Of a stretch of 64,000 bases of DNA, positions 43,208-51,732 are shown piece after piece. The DNA lies in contig NZ_QCYJ01000116.1 of the NCBI RefSeq assembly GCF_003123685.1, forward strand, positions 124,001 through 188,000. Direction: 5' to 3'. This DNA is from Nocardia aurea (GTDB taxonomy: Bacteria > Actinomycetota > Actinomycetes > Mycobacteriales > Mycobacteriaceae). Under the pieces are notes generated by a model. The model worked only from the letters and a program-made list of their open reading frames with translations. It searched no databases and had not been told where the DNA came from. How positions within the stretch are numbered: position 1 is the first letter of the stretch; every line of letters starts with the position of its first letter. Position numbers and translations under genes: made by a program.

Positions 43208-44218
43208 ATGTCTTCGGCCATCCCCTTGAACGTCGGAATCGCCCGCTCGGCCGGTACCGGAACCGCGCTCGCCGACGGCGAGAAACGAGTCCTACTCGCG
43301 GAGCCACGCGGCTACTGCGCGGGTGTCGACCGTGCGGTGGAGACGGTGGAGAAGGCCCTGGAGAAACACGGCGCCCCCATCTACGTGCGCAAGGAGATCG
43401 TGCACAACCGCCACGTGGTGGAGACCCTGCGTGAACGCGGTGTGATCTTCGTCGACGAGACCGACCAGGTGCCCGACGGGCAGGTCGTGGTCTTCTCGGC
43501 GCACGGGGTGTCGCCCGCGGTGCACGATTCGGCCGCGGCCAGGAATCTGCACACCATCGACGCGACATGTCCGCTGGTCACCAAGGTGCACCAGGAAGCC
43601 AAACGATTCGCCCGCGACGATTTCGACATCCTGCTGATCGGCCACGAGGGCCACGAGGAGGTCGAGGGCACCGCGGGGGAGGCTCCCGATCACGTCCAGC
43701 TCGTCGACGGCCCCGATGCCGTCGACAAGGTCACCGTGCGTGACGAGAACAAGGTGATCTGGCTGTCGCAGACCACCCTCAGCGTGGACGAGACCATGCA
43801 GACCGTGCAGCGGCTGCGCGAGCGGTTCCCGCTGTTGCAGGATCCGCCGAGCGACGACATCTGCTACGCGACGCAGAACCGTCAGGTCGCGGTGAAGGCG
43901 ATGGCGCCCGAATGCGATCTGGTGATCGTCGTCGGTTCGCGCAACTCCTCCAATTCGGTGCGGCTGGTCGAGGTCGCGCTCGGCGCGGGCGCGAAGGCCT
44001 CGTACCTGGTCGACTACGCCCGCGAAGTGGATCCGGCCTGGCTGGCCGGGGTGCGGACGGTCGGCATCACCTCGGGCGCCTCGGTGCCGGAGATCCTCGT
44101 CCGCGGTGTGCTCGACATGCTGGAGGAGCACGGTTTCGCCGACGTGCAGTCGGTCACGACGGCCAACGAGACCCTGGTCTTCGCCCTGCCGCGAGAACTG
44201 CGCACCGCCCGCCACTGA
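43208..44218 (+). CDS. ispH: 4-hydroxy-3-methylbut-2-enyl diphosphate reductase
   Basis: IspH (LytB) is the last enzyme of the MEP pathway and reductively dehydrates HMBPP to IPP and DMAPP using a 4Fe-4S cluster. The 336-residue protein carries the three cluster cysteines C37, C121 and C219 with motifs RGYCAGVDRA, DATCPLVTKVH and DICYATQNRQ. SRNSSNS and TSGASVP are also present. It has a 26-residue N-terminal extension relative to E. coli. The counterpart is Rv1110. IPP from here supports the cis-prenyltransferase encoded at 20.9 kb. Confidence 0.95.
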   Translation: MSSAIPLNVGIARSAGTGTALADGEKRVLLAEPRGYCAGVDRAVETVEKALEKHGAPIYVRKEIVHNRHVVETLRERGVIFVDETDQVPDGQVVVFSAHGVSPAVHDSAAARNLHTIDATCPLVTKVHQEAKRFARDDFDILLIGHEGHEEVEGTAGEAPDHVQLVDGPDAVDKVTVRDENKVIWLSQTTLSVDETMQTVQRLRERFPLLQDPPSDDICYATQNRQVAVKAMAPECDLVIVVGSRNSSNSVRLVEVALGAGAKASYLVDYAREVDPAWLAGVRTVGITSGASVPEILVRGVLDMLEEHGFADVQSVTTANETLVFALPRELRTARH

Positions 44219-44233
44219 CGGACGGGCACGCGC

Positions 44234-45187
44234 TCAGAGGTTCTCCGGCTTCCGGCGTTCGTTGCGCTGCGACTCCCGGTCGCGATACCGGACATTGGGC
44301 TGCGGGTGCGGTGGCACCTCGCCTCGGGCGCGTCCGCCGCGCGGCGCCTCGCTCTCGGCGCGCGCGGGCATCGCGGCCGCGGGGCGGGCCGTCCGCCCCG
44401 TCACGGGCCGACCAGCCTCCCTCGGACGGCCTTTGGTCGCGACCCGGGGCGGAGTTTCCGCCACCTCCGCGCTCGGACGCCTGCCGCCGGGGCGTGGCGG
44501 TTCGTACTTGTCGGTCTTCTGATCGCTGATATCGACGATGGGCTCGGGATCGGGCCGTTTGGGACGTCGTTTGGCGGCCTCGGGCGGCGTCGCCTTCGTG
44601 GCCTTCGCGGGCCGCGCGTTCTTGGCTGAGGCTTTCGATTTGGCGGATTTGGCCGGGCTCGTGGATTTCGCCGGGCGGGCGCGGTCGGCCGAGCCGCTGC
44701 GTCCCCAACTCGACCCGCGCCGCGGCTCGTCGCCGCGTTCCTCGGCTTCGGCGCGCCGATGCAGGTAGATGCGCAGGCCACCGATCGCCAGGCTCAGCGC
44801 GGTGGCGAGGAACATCGTCGGGAACCGTTCCACCAACGGGATCGCGAGGTTGAGCAGGATGTCCTTGATACCGCTCGAGTTACTGCCGGTCAGCTGTTGG
44901 TACGACAGCGGAACCGCCAGGAACAGCAGCAACGGCGGCAACACCATCGCGGTGAACAGGCCGCGATAGCGCACCGCGAGAACCGCGGCGACGCAGCCCG
45001 CGACATACAGCGCCGCGAAGGTGCCGGTCAGTTCCCCGGTGTTGCCGTTTGCATCGATCAGGAACCCCAGAAACGTGCACGCCACCGCAATCAGGATCGC
45101 CGCACCGGCCGGGATACCCGGCACCGACGGCAAGATCGAACGTTGCGGCGCGGGCACCCGGGATCGCACACGTTGGGAAGCAGCCAC
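44234..45187 (-). CDS. DUF6542 family membrane protein with basic tail
   Basis: This 317-residue protein has an N-terminal four-helix membrane domain (about 27-150) and a long, positively charged, disordered C-terminal region rich in Lys, Arg, Ala, Pro (KSTSPAKSAKSKASAKNARP). It matches Rv1111c, which adjoins ispH. Function unknown. GTG 45187 gives MAASQRVRSRVPAPQRS; no strong ribosome binding site is present. It is convergent with ispH with only 15 nt between stops. Confidence 0.78.
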   Translation of the reverse strand: MAASQRVRSRVPAPQRSILPSVPGIPAGAAILIAVACTFLGFLIDANGNTGELTGTFAALYVAGCVAAVLAVRYRGLFTAMVLPPLLLFLAVPLSYQQLTGSNSSGIKDILLNLAIPLVERFPTMFLATALSLAIGGLRIYLHRRAEAEERGDEPRRGSSWGRSGSADRARPAKSTSPAKSAKSKASAKNARPAKATKATPPEAAKRRPKRPDPEPIVDISDQKTDKYEPPRPGGRRPSAEVAETPPRVATKGRPREAGRPVTGRTARPAAAMPARAESEAPRGGRARGEVPPHPQPNVRYRDRESQRNERRKPENL

Positions 45188-45321
45188 GCTGAGAACACTA
45201 ACCGCCGTGGCGCGTGTCGGCGTTACGGCACGGCCAGCGGCACCGTCGTCGATCGATCGGCGCGATGGTCGTCGCCGGTCGACGGACGCGGGAGGCGGGT
45301 GGTCGAGCGGTGCGCGCACCA

Positions 45322-46479
45322 CTATTCCTCCGCGTCGGCGAAGGCCGCCGCCCTCGGCATCGATTCCAGTTTGCCGATCTCGGGAATCGGCTGCTCAGCG
45401 ATTTCCAGGTCGTGCAATTTCCTGGCCGTCACCATGACACGAGATTCTACCGACGCGACGGTGTAGTTGAACGCCTCGACCGCCTTGCCGAGTTGCGATC
45501 CGAGCCGATCCAGGTGTTTACCGGTCATTCCGAGCCTGGTGTAAAGCTCTCTTCCCAATTGCTGGATGGTCGCGGCATCGCGCGACAGCGCTTCCTGCCG
45601 CCAGCTGAAGGCCACCGTGCGCAACAGCGCGATCAGGGTGGTCGGGGTCGCGAGGATCACGTTGCGACCGAAGGCGTGCTCGAGCAATCCGAAGTCGGCG
45701 GTGAGCGCGGCATCGAGGAACGGATCACCCGGGATGAAGAGCACGACGAATTCCGGGGCCGGATCGAAGGCGGCCCAGTAGGCCTTGGCCGCCAGTTTGT
45801 CGACGTGCACCCGCAGGTGTTTCGCGTGCCGGGCCAGCAGGTCGGCGCGCAGGTCAGGATCATCGGCCGCGCACGCGTCGAGATATGCCTCGAACGGCAC
45901 CTTGGCATCGACCACGATGCTGCGACCTCCCGCCAGATGGACCACGAGATCGGGGCGCACCGTCGCGGTCCGGTCGCTGTCACCGTCGTCGCGGGTGGCC
46001 CGGCTGACCTGGGTGGAGAAATCGCAATGCCTGGTCATACCAGCCAGTTCGACGACCCGTTCCAATTGGATCTCGCCCCAGCGCCCGCGCACCTGTGGTG
46101 CCCGCAGCGCGGCGACCAGCTGATTCGTCTGCCCGGCCAGCTGATGCGAGGTGCGCTGCATACCCGCGACCTGTTCGCGCAGACCGGAATACGCGTCGAC
46201 GCGCTGGTGCTCGACCTGCTGGATGTGGCGTTCGAGCGCCCCCACCGCCTCGCGCAACGGGTCGACCATCGCGCCGATCGCGTGCGAATGCCTGCGCGCG
46301 GCGTCTTCGTTCGCCGCGGTGAGGGAGTGGCGTAGCAGCCGTTCGTTCTCGCCCGCGGCCTCCAGTCGCGCTTCGGCGGCGACCGCCCTCCTGCCCGCCC
46401 GCGCGGAATGACCGAGCCAGCCGAGTCCCACTCCGGCGGCGAATACCAGCATCAGTGCGACGAGCATCGGTGCGGTCAT
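45322..46479 (-). CDS. rmuC: DNA recombination protein RmuC
   Basis: RmuC is a putative nuclease-fold protein limiting recombination at inverted repeats. The 385-residue protein has an N-terminal transmembrane anchor (MLVALMLVFAAGVGLGWLGH), a coiled-coil region (about 40-110), and the RmuC domain with RGRWGEIQLERVVELAGM, RPDLVVHLAGGRSIVVDAKVPFEAYL and the conserved LVLFIPGDPFLDAAL-like segment (VVLFIPGDPFLDAALTADFGL). ATG 46479 was preferred over 46503. The position between DUF6542 and sbcD is part of the segment absent from the mycobacterial order. Confidence 0.92.
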   Translation of the reverse strand: MTAPMLVALMLVFAAGVGLGWLGHSARAGRRAVAAEARLEAAGENERLLRHSLTAANEDAARRHSHAIGAMVDPLREAVGALERHIQQVEHQRVDAYSGLREQVAGMQRTSHQLAGQTNQLVAALRAPQVRGRWGEIQLERVVELAGMTRHCDFSTQVSRATRDDGDSDRTATVRPDLVVHLAGGRSIVVDAKVPFEAYLDACAADDPDLRADLLARHAKHLRVHVDKLAAKAYWAAFDPAPEFVVLFIPGDPFLDAALTADFGLLEHAFGRNVILATPTTLIALLRTVAFSWRQEALSRDAATIQQLGRELYTRLGMTGKHLDRLGSQLGKAVEAFNYTVASVESRVMVTARKLHDLEIAEQPIPEIGKLESMPRAAAFADAEE

Positions 46480-46689
46480 AGCGCAGATAGTGCCGTACAT
46501 CACCGACAGGAATCAAAGCCGACCGGCTACCGATCGGCGACGCGTGCGCAAATCCTCGGCGCCACGGTGGAATCCACGTCGGGGCGAGAAAGGAAACACC
46601 GCCGAACACGCCGGTCCGAACGCGGCAAATCCGACACCCGGGTCGGGGCGATTGAATTCTGTCGGTGGGTACGCCTACGGTTTCGCCCC

Positions 46690-47868
46690 ATGCGGATGCT
46701 GCACACCTCGGACTGGCACATCGGGCGTACCTTCCACGGCGTCGATCTGTTATCCGACCAGGAGCGCGCGTTGGGCGCGGTCGCGGAGCTGGTCACCGAG
46801 GAGTCCGTCGACGTCGTGCTGATCCCCGGCGATATCTACGACCGCTCGATTCCGAGCGCGGACGCGATCGCGGTGTGCAACCGGGGATTCGAGGCGATCC
46901 GTGCCGCGGGCGCCACGATCGTGGCCACCTCGGGCAATCACGATTCGCCGACACGTCTCGGCGCGGGCGCCAGTTTCGCCGCCGCGGGTGGCCTGCATCT
47001 GCGCACCACCGTGGCCCAGGCCGATCGGCCGGTCCTGCTCGCCGACGAGCACGGCGACATCGCGATGTACGGCATCCCCTACCTCGAACCCGAGATCACT
47101 CGCGCCGAACTCGGTGTGCCGCAAGCGCGTTCGCACGCCGACATTCTGGACGCGGCGATGGCCAGGATCCGCGCCGACCTCACGCGACGTGGCGATATCC
47201 GTTCGGTGATCCTCGCGCACGCCTTCGTCGTCGGCGGCGCGGCGACCGGGTCGGAGCGGTCCATCTCGGTCGGCGGTGTCGAGACGGTTCCGCTCTCGGC
47301 GTTCGCCGGGATCGATTACGTCGCCCTGGGCCATCTGCATTCGCCGCAGACCCTGTCGGAATCGGTGCGCTATTCGGGTTCGCCGTTGCCGTACTCCTTC
47401 GCGGAGAACTCACATCGCAAAGCGGTGTGGATCATCGATCTGGACGAGTCGGGGTTGCGGGAGGTCCGGCGTCGCGACCTTCCCCCGGTGCGCGGCCTGA
47501 GCAGGCTCACCGGCACACTCGACGAACTGTTGGACGACCCGGCACATGCCGAGGCACAGGAACATTACGTCTCGGCGACCCTCACCGACACCGCCCGCCC
47601 GGTCGATCCGCTGCGTAAGCTGCGCGAACGGTTTCCGCACGTGGTGCACGTCGAATGGGCGCGCCCGGAAGGCAATCCGGAACTGCGCTACCGCGAGCGC
47701 GTGCGCGGCAGGCGCGATACCGAGGTGGCGCAGAGTTTCCTCACCGATGTGCGCGGCGCGCCGAGCGCGGGCGAGATGGCCTGGCTGGAAAAGGCGCTCG
47801 CCGCGGCGGTCGCCGAACCCGACCGGCAGCCCGCACCGCTGCCGCTCGCCGGGGAACTCACCGCGTGA
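46690..47868 (+). CDS. sbcD: SbcD, Mre11-type exonuclease subunit
   Basis: SbcD is the Mre11-like nuclease of the SbcCD complex that processes hairpins and DNA ends. The 392-residue protein shows the metallophosphatase motifs SDWHIG (D8, H10), GDIYDRSI, GNHDS, and the histidine motifs LAHAFV and ALGHLHSPQ. The C-terminal capping domain follows. Start ATG 46690; the stop overlaps sbcC by 4 nt (GTGA). Confidence 0.95.
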   Translation: MRMLHTSDWHIGRTFHGVDLLSDQERALGAVAELVTEESVDVVLIPGDIYDRSIPSADAIAVCNRGFEAIRAAGATIVATSGNHDSPTRLGAGASFAAAGGLHLRTTVAQADRPVLLADEHGDIAMYGIPYLEPEITRAELGVPQARSHADILDAAMARIRADLTRRGDIRSVILAHAFVVGGAATGSERSISVGGVETVPLSAFAGIDYVALGHLHSPQTLSESVRYSGSPLPYSFAENSHRKAVWIIDLDESGLREVRRRDLPPVRGLSRLTGTLDELLDDPAHAEAQEHYVSATLTDTARPVDPLRKLRERFPHVVHVEWARPEGNPELRYRERVRGRRDTEVAQSFLTDVRGAPSAGEMAWLEKALAAAVAEPDRQPAPLPLAGELTA

Positions 47869-50800
47869 GGCTGCACCGGTTGGAGATGACCGCGTTCGGC
47901 CCGTTCGCCGAGCCGACCGTCATCGACTTCGACACACTGGGATCCGACGGACTCTTCCTGCTACACGGGCAGACCGGCGCGGGAAAGACCACCGTGCTGG
48001 ACGCGATCGCGTTCGCCCTGTACGGCAGCGTGCCGGGGGCGCGCGGGGAGAGCAAACGCCTGCATTCCGATCACGCCGACGAGCAGACACCGCCACGGGT
48101 GGTGCTGGAGGCCGTGATCGGCGGCAGGCGGCTGCGGCTGACGCGGTCACCGGAATTCGTGCGGCCGAGTAAACGGGCCAAGGGCGGCTTGGTGAAGGAG
48201 AACCCCACCGCGACACTGGAATGGCTCGACGGTCCCGGCGTCAACCTGTCCCGGCTCACCGACATCGGCAACGAGGTCATCCGCCTGCTCGGCATGAGCG
48301 CCGACCAGTTCTTCCAGGTCGTCCTGCTGCCGCAGGGGGATTTCGCGCGATTCCTGCGGGCGCACAACGAGGATCGCGAGAAACTGCTCGAAAAGCTCTT
48401 CGACACCGAACGTTTCGGCACCGCCGAGCAGTGGCTCGCCGAGAAGCGCCGCGCCTCCGAGGCCGAGATGAGACGGCGGACCGATTCCATCCGGCGTCTG
48501 ATCGACAATGTGGCGATGGCGGCGGGGCGCAATGTCACCGAGGTCGTCGAACCACACGAGGCGGTCACCTGGTCGCAGGATCTGCTGGCCGCCGCGAGAG
48601 CCGATCTGACGACCGCCACCGCGGAATCGGAACGGTGTCAGCGGGATTCGGCGCGGATTCGGTCCGAAGCCGAGGAACAGCGTCGCCTCGACGAATTGCG
48701 CCGTCGGAGGGGAGCCGCCCGCGCTACCCTGGACGGTTACCTCGCCGGGGCGGACCATCGCGCGGCACTGCGCGCCGAATTGGAGTCCGCCCGTCGCGCC
48801 CAGCCGGTCACCGAAGCGATCGATGAGGCGAGAGCCGTGGTCGTGACCGCCCGAAAGCACGAGAAACGGCGGCACGAGGCCGAGGACGCGCTGGTCACCG
48901 CGCTGATGGACCCCGCGGCCGCCGATCTCGGTCGGGCCGAACTGCTCACGACGCCGTCCGCCGATGCGGTGAGCGATGCGGACGACCGTGAGAACTCGCG
49001 GGCAGAGCCCGGTGATCGGCAGCCGGGAACCCCGACCGGGCGGGGCACGACGGTGCGTCCCGACGCCGATATCGATGCGGCGATCCGGCGCTGGAGCGCG
49101 CAGACCGGAGCATTGGACGAGGTGCGCGGCGACGTGGACATCGCGACGGCCCTGAAAAGGGAATTGACCGAATTGCGCGGCGAGGAGACCGCGCTCGCGG
49201 CCCGCATCACCACGGTGAACCGCCGTCGCGAGGAACTTCCCGCGGCGATCGCCGCCGCGGAAGCGCGTTCGCGCGAGGCCGCCACCGCCGCGGCCACCCT
49301 GCCCGCGGTGCGTACCGAACTCGAACGATTGCAGACGGCGGTGTCGGCCGCGGTCGAATTGGCCACCCGCCGAACAGCGCTCGACCACGCCCGGATCGAA
49401 TTCGAATCCGCCAGGTCCGAGCACAACGACGCCAAGGAACGGGTGCTCGACCTGCGTGAACGCCGCCTCGCCGGGATGGCGGCGGAATTGGCGGGTCAGC
49501 TCGTCGACGGGCAGCCGTGCGCGGTCTGCGGTTCCGAGGACCATCCGGACCCGGCGCGCCCGACCGCGCACGCGGTATCCAAGGAGTCCGAGGACGAGGC
49601 CGTCGCCGCCGAACGGGTCGCCGAGGACGCGCGCAATCGTGTGCAGACACAGATCACGGAGCTGGAAAGGGAGATCGAGAAATTCAAGGCGGCGGGCGGT
49701 GCCGCCGATCGGGTCGAACTCGCCGCAGCGCTGCGCGCCTGCACCGACCGCTACCGCGACGCCGAGGATATGGCCGAACTGGTCGACGGATTCGACGCCG
49801 AGCTGGCACGGCTGCGCGCCGACGAGACCGGCCTCCTGGACGAATTGCGCGCCGCGGACACCCGGCGCAGCACCGTGTCCACGCGGATCGCCGGTGCGGC
49901 CGCCCGTCACACCGAACTCACCGAACGGCTGCGGGCCGCCGCGGGTGCGGACCGGACCATCGATGATCGCCGTCGACGTATCGATGCCCTGATCGTCGCC
50001 GCCACGGCGCTGCGCGACGCCGTGGCAGCCGTCGCCAAGGCAGGCGAACAGGTGGTCGTCATGGCCGAGCGGGTCGAAAGTCTGGCTCGTGCGGCGGGAT
50101 TCGCCATCGACCCGCAGGTGCGCGCAGATGCCGCCGGTGACGATGTCGCCGTACTGGCCGCGTACGCGAAGGTCGTCGCCACCGCATCGCGACCCCCGCG
50201 ACGGCACGAGGAGATAGACGCCGAACTGCTCGACGCGGAGCACAGGAAAGGCAGCGCCGAGGCCGTCCTCGCCGAACCCGAGGTACAGGCGGCCGCGCTC
50301 ACCGAACCCCGCGATCCGGCCGAACTGCAACGCCAGGTCGCGGAAGCCCAAACCCGCCTCAACGCGGCGGTCGCCGCCCACGCCGAGGCCACCCGCCGGG
50401 TGAATCTGCTCGAGGATCTGGGCGGACAGCTGTGGGTCGCGCTGGATCGGGTCGCACCGCTGCAACGCGCCCACGACGAACTAGCCGGTGTCGCCGATGT
50501 CGTGGCGGGACGCGGGGAGAACAACCGCCGCATGTCGCTGCGGTCCTATGTCCTCGCCGCCAGGCTGGAGGAAGTGGCGCTCTCGGGTTCGGTGCGATTG
50601 CGTCGAATGTCGGGCGGGCGTTACGAATTCGTGCATTCGGACCGGGAAGGACCGAACGGTCGGCGCGGCGGACTCGGCCTCGACATCCGCGACGACTACA
50701 CCGGCGCGATCCGCCCCGCCAAAACGCTCTCCGGCGGCGAAACCTTCATGGCCTCGCTGTCGCTCGCCCTCGGACTCGCCGATACCGTCGCCGCCGAATC

Positions 50801-51020
50801 CGGCGGCCAGGTACTCGACACCCTCTTCATCGACGAGGGTTTCGGCGGCCTCGACGCCGACACCCTCGACGCCGTCATGGGCGTGCTCGACGAATTGCGC
50901 GCGGGCGGAAGAGTGGTCGGCCTGGTCAGCCACGTGGACGAAATGCGCCAGCGCATTCCCAGCCGCCTCCACGTCATCCGCGGCCGGAGCGGATCACGCC
51001 TCGAGACGACCGTTTCGTAG
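47865..51020 (+). CDS. sbcC: SbcC, Rad50-type ATPase subunit
   Basis: SbcC is the SMC-type ATPase partner of SbcD. The 1051-residue protein has the N-terminal Walker A (GQTGAGKTT, residues 35-43), a Q-loop, long coiled coils, a zinc hook CAVC at C552-C555 near the middle, and the C-terminal ABC half with signature LSGGETFMASLSLALGLAD and Walker B LDTLFIDEGFGGLD. All key residues are present. GTG 47865 overlaps sbcD, showing a two-gene operon. The C-terminus ends at 51020. Confidence 0.95.
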   Translation: MRLHRLEMTAFGPFAEPTVIDFDTLGSDGLFLLHGQTGAGKTTVLDAIAFALYGSVPGARGESKRLHSDHADEQTPPRVVLEAVIGGRRLRLTRSPEFVRPSKRAKGGLVKENPTATLEWLDGPGVNLSRLTDIGNEVIRLLGMSADQFFQVVLLPQGDFARFLRAHNEDREKLLEKLFDTERFGTAEQWLAEKRRASEAEMRRRTDSIRRLIDNVAMAAGRNVTEVVEPHEAVTWSQDLLAAARADLTTATAESERCQRDSARIRSEAEEQRRLDELRRRRGAARATLDGYLAGADHRAALRAELESARRAQPVTEAIDEARAVVVTARKHEKRRHEAEDALVTALMDPAAADLGRAELLTTPSADAVSDADDRENSRAEPGDRQPGTPTGRGTTVRPDADIDAAIRRWSAQTGALDEVRGDVDIATALKRELTELRGEETALAARITTVNRRREELPAAIAAAEARSREAATAAATLPAVRTELERLQTAVSAAVELATRRTALDHARIEFESARSEHNDAKERVLDLRERRLAGMAAELAGQLVDGQPCAVCGSEDHPDPARPTAHAVSKESEDEAVAAERVAEDARNRVQTQITELEREIEKFKAAGGAADRVELAAALRACTDRYRDAEDMAELVDGFDAELARLRADETGLLDELRAADTRRSTVSTRIAGAAARHTELTERLRAAAGADRTIDDRRRRIDALIVAATALRDAVAAVAKAGEQVVVMAERVESLARAAGFAIDPQVRADAAGDDVAVLAAYAKVVATASRPPRRHEEIDAELLDAEHRKGSAEAVLAEPEVQAAALTEPRDPAELQRQVAEAQTRLNAAVAAHAEATRRVNLLEDLGGQLWVALDRVAPLQRAHDELAGVADVVAGRGENNRRMSLRSYVLAARLEEVALSGSVRLRRMSGGRYEFVHSDREGPNGRRGGLGLDIRDDYTGAIRPAKTLSGGETFMASLSLALGLADTVAAESGGQVLDTLFIDEGFGGLDADTLDAVMGVLDELRAGGRVVGLVSHVDEMRQRIPSRLHVIRGRSGSRLETTVS

Positions 51021-51127
51021 CGCGATCGCAGCCCCCCGCCCCGCGACTTCATCATCGAGCGTTCACGCGCTGGTCAGGGGTGTGCCCGGAGTCGACGGTC
51101 GCGCCGCGCGGCGCGCCCACGCCGCGC

Positions 51128-51179
51128 GACCTCGTAGGTCGAATAGTCGGCGTTTCGCGGGCAGACCCAGCGGACCCGC
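51128..51179 (-). pseudogene. Partial duplicate of the ogt 3' end
   Basis: Just past the ogt stop, the minus strand contains TCCGCTGGGTCTGCCCGCGA and following bases that align to the last codons of ogt (which read RWGLPAKRWLLDHEGRP) at most of about 50 positions with a one-base deletion. Read in the ogt frame, the fragment gives RW-LPAKRRLFDLRG. No start is present, so it is a decayed duplicate of the C-terminus. Confidence 0.6.
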
Positions 51180-51686
51180 CTACCGCGGGCGCCCTTCGTG
51201 GTCGAGCAGCCAGCGTTTGGCGGGCAGCCCCCAGCGGAACCCGCCGAGTGCGCCGCCGATGCGCAGCACGCGATGGCACGGCACGAACAGGGCCGCCGCG
51301 TTGCGGGCACAAGCGTTGGCGGCGGCGCGGGTGGCGGCGGGCCTGCCCGCGACCGCCGCGAATTCGGTGTAGGTGACCGGATCGCCCGCGGGGACCTTGC
51401 GCAGCACCTCCCACGCGTGCAGCAGGAACTCACCCGAGTGCTGACGGACCGGAATGGCATCGATCGCGTCGAGCTCGCCCCGGTGGTAGTCGGACACGGC
51501 GGTCGTGACCGCACCGAGCGAATCGCGTTCGCGAAGCTCGTCGGGTCGCAGCCGGGTATGGATCAGCAGACGCAGGTTCTCGGCGTCGGCGGTCCAGCCC
51601 GCGGCCAATACCGCTCCGTTCCCATCCGCGAGCGCGGTGAAGGGACCGATGGGTGTGTCGACCGTGGCGTAGTCCGCGGTGCTCAT
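51180..51686 (-). CDS. ogt: O6-methylguanine-DNA methyltransferase
   Basis: The protein (168 residues) transfers a methyl group from O6-methylguanine to its active-site cysteine, C137 in LFVPCHRVL. Flanking motifs TYTEFAAVAGRPAATRAAANACARN and GGFRWGLPAKRWLL are those of Ogt. AAAGGG lies 10 nt before ATG 51686. It follows the Ada-AlkA fusion by 46 nt on the same strand, giving an alkylation-repair operon. The end of the gene is partly duplicated downstream. Confidence 0.93.
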   Translation of the reverse strand: MSTADYATVDTPIGPFTALADGNGAVLAAGWTADAENLRLLIHTRLRPDELRERDSLGAVTTAVSDYHRGELDAIDAIPVRQHSGEFLLHAWEVLRKVPAGDPVTYTEFAAVAGRPAATRAAANACARNAAALFVPCHRVLRIGGALGGFRWGLPAKRWLLDHEGRPR

Positions 51687-51732
51687 GACGTATGCCCTTT
51701 CATTGTTCGAGGTTGCCGGTCGGTCGGTCGAC

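Noticed and set aside
48147..50474. 775-residue antisense open frame within sbcC
   Set aside because: sbcC is unambiguous with Walker, zinc-hook and signature motifs; the antisense frame is a by-product of GC-rich codon usage.
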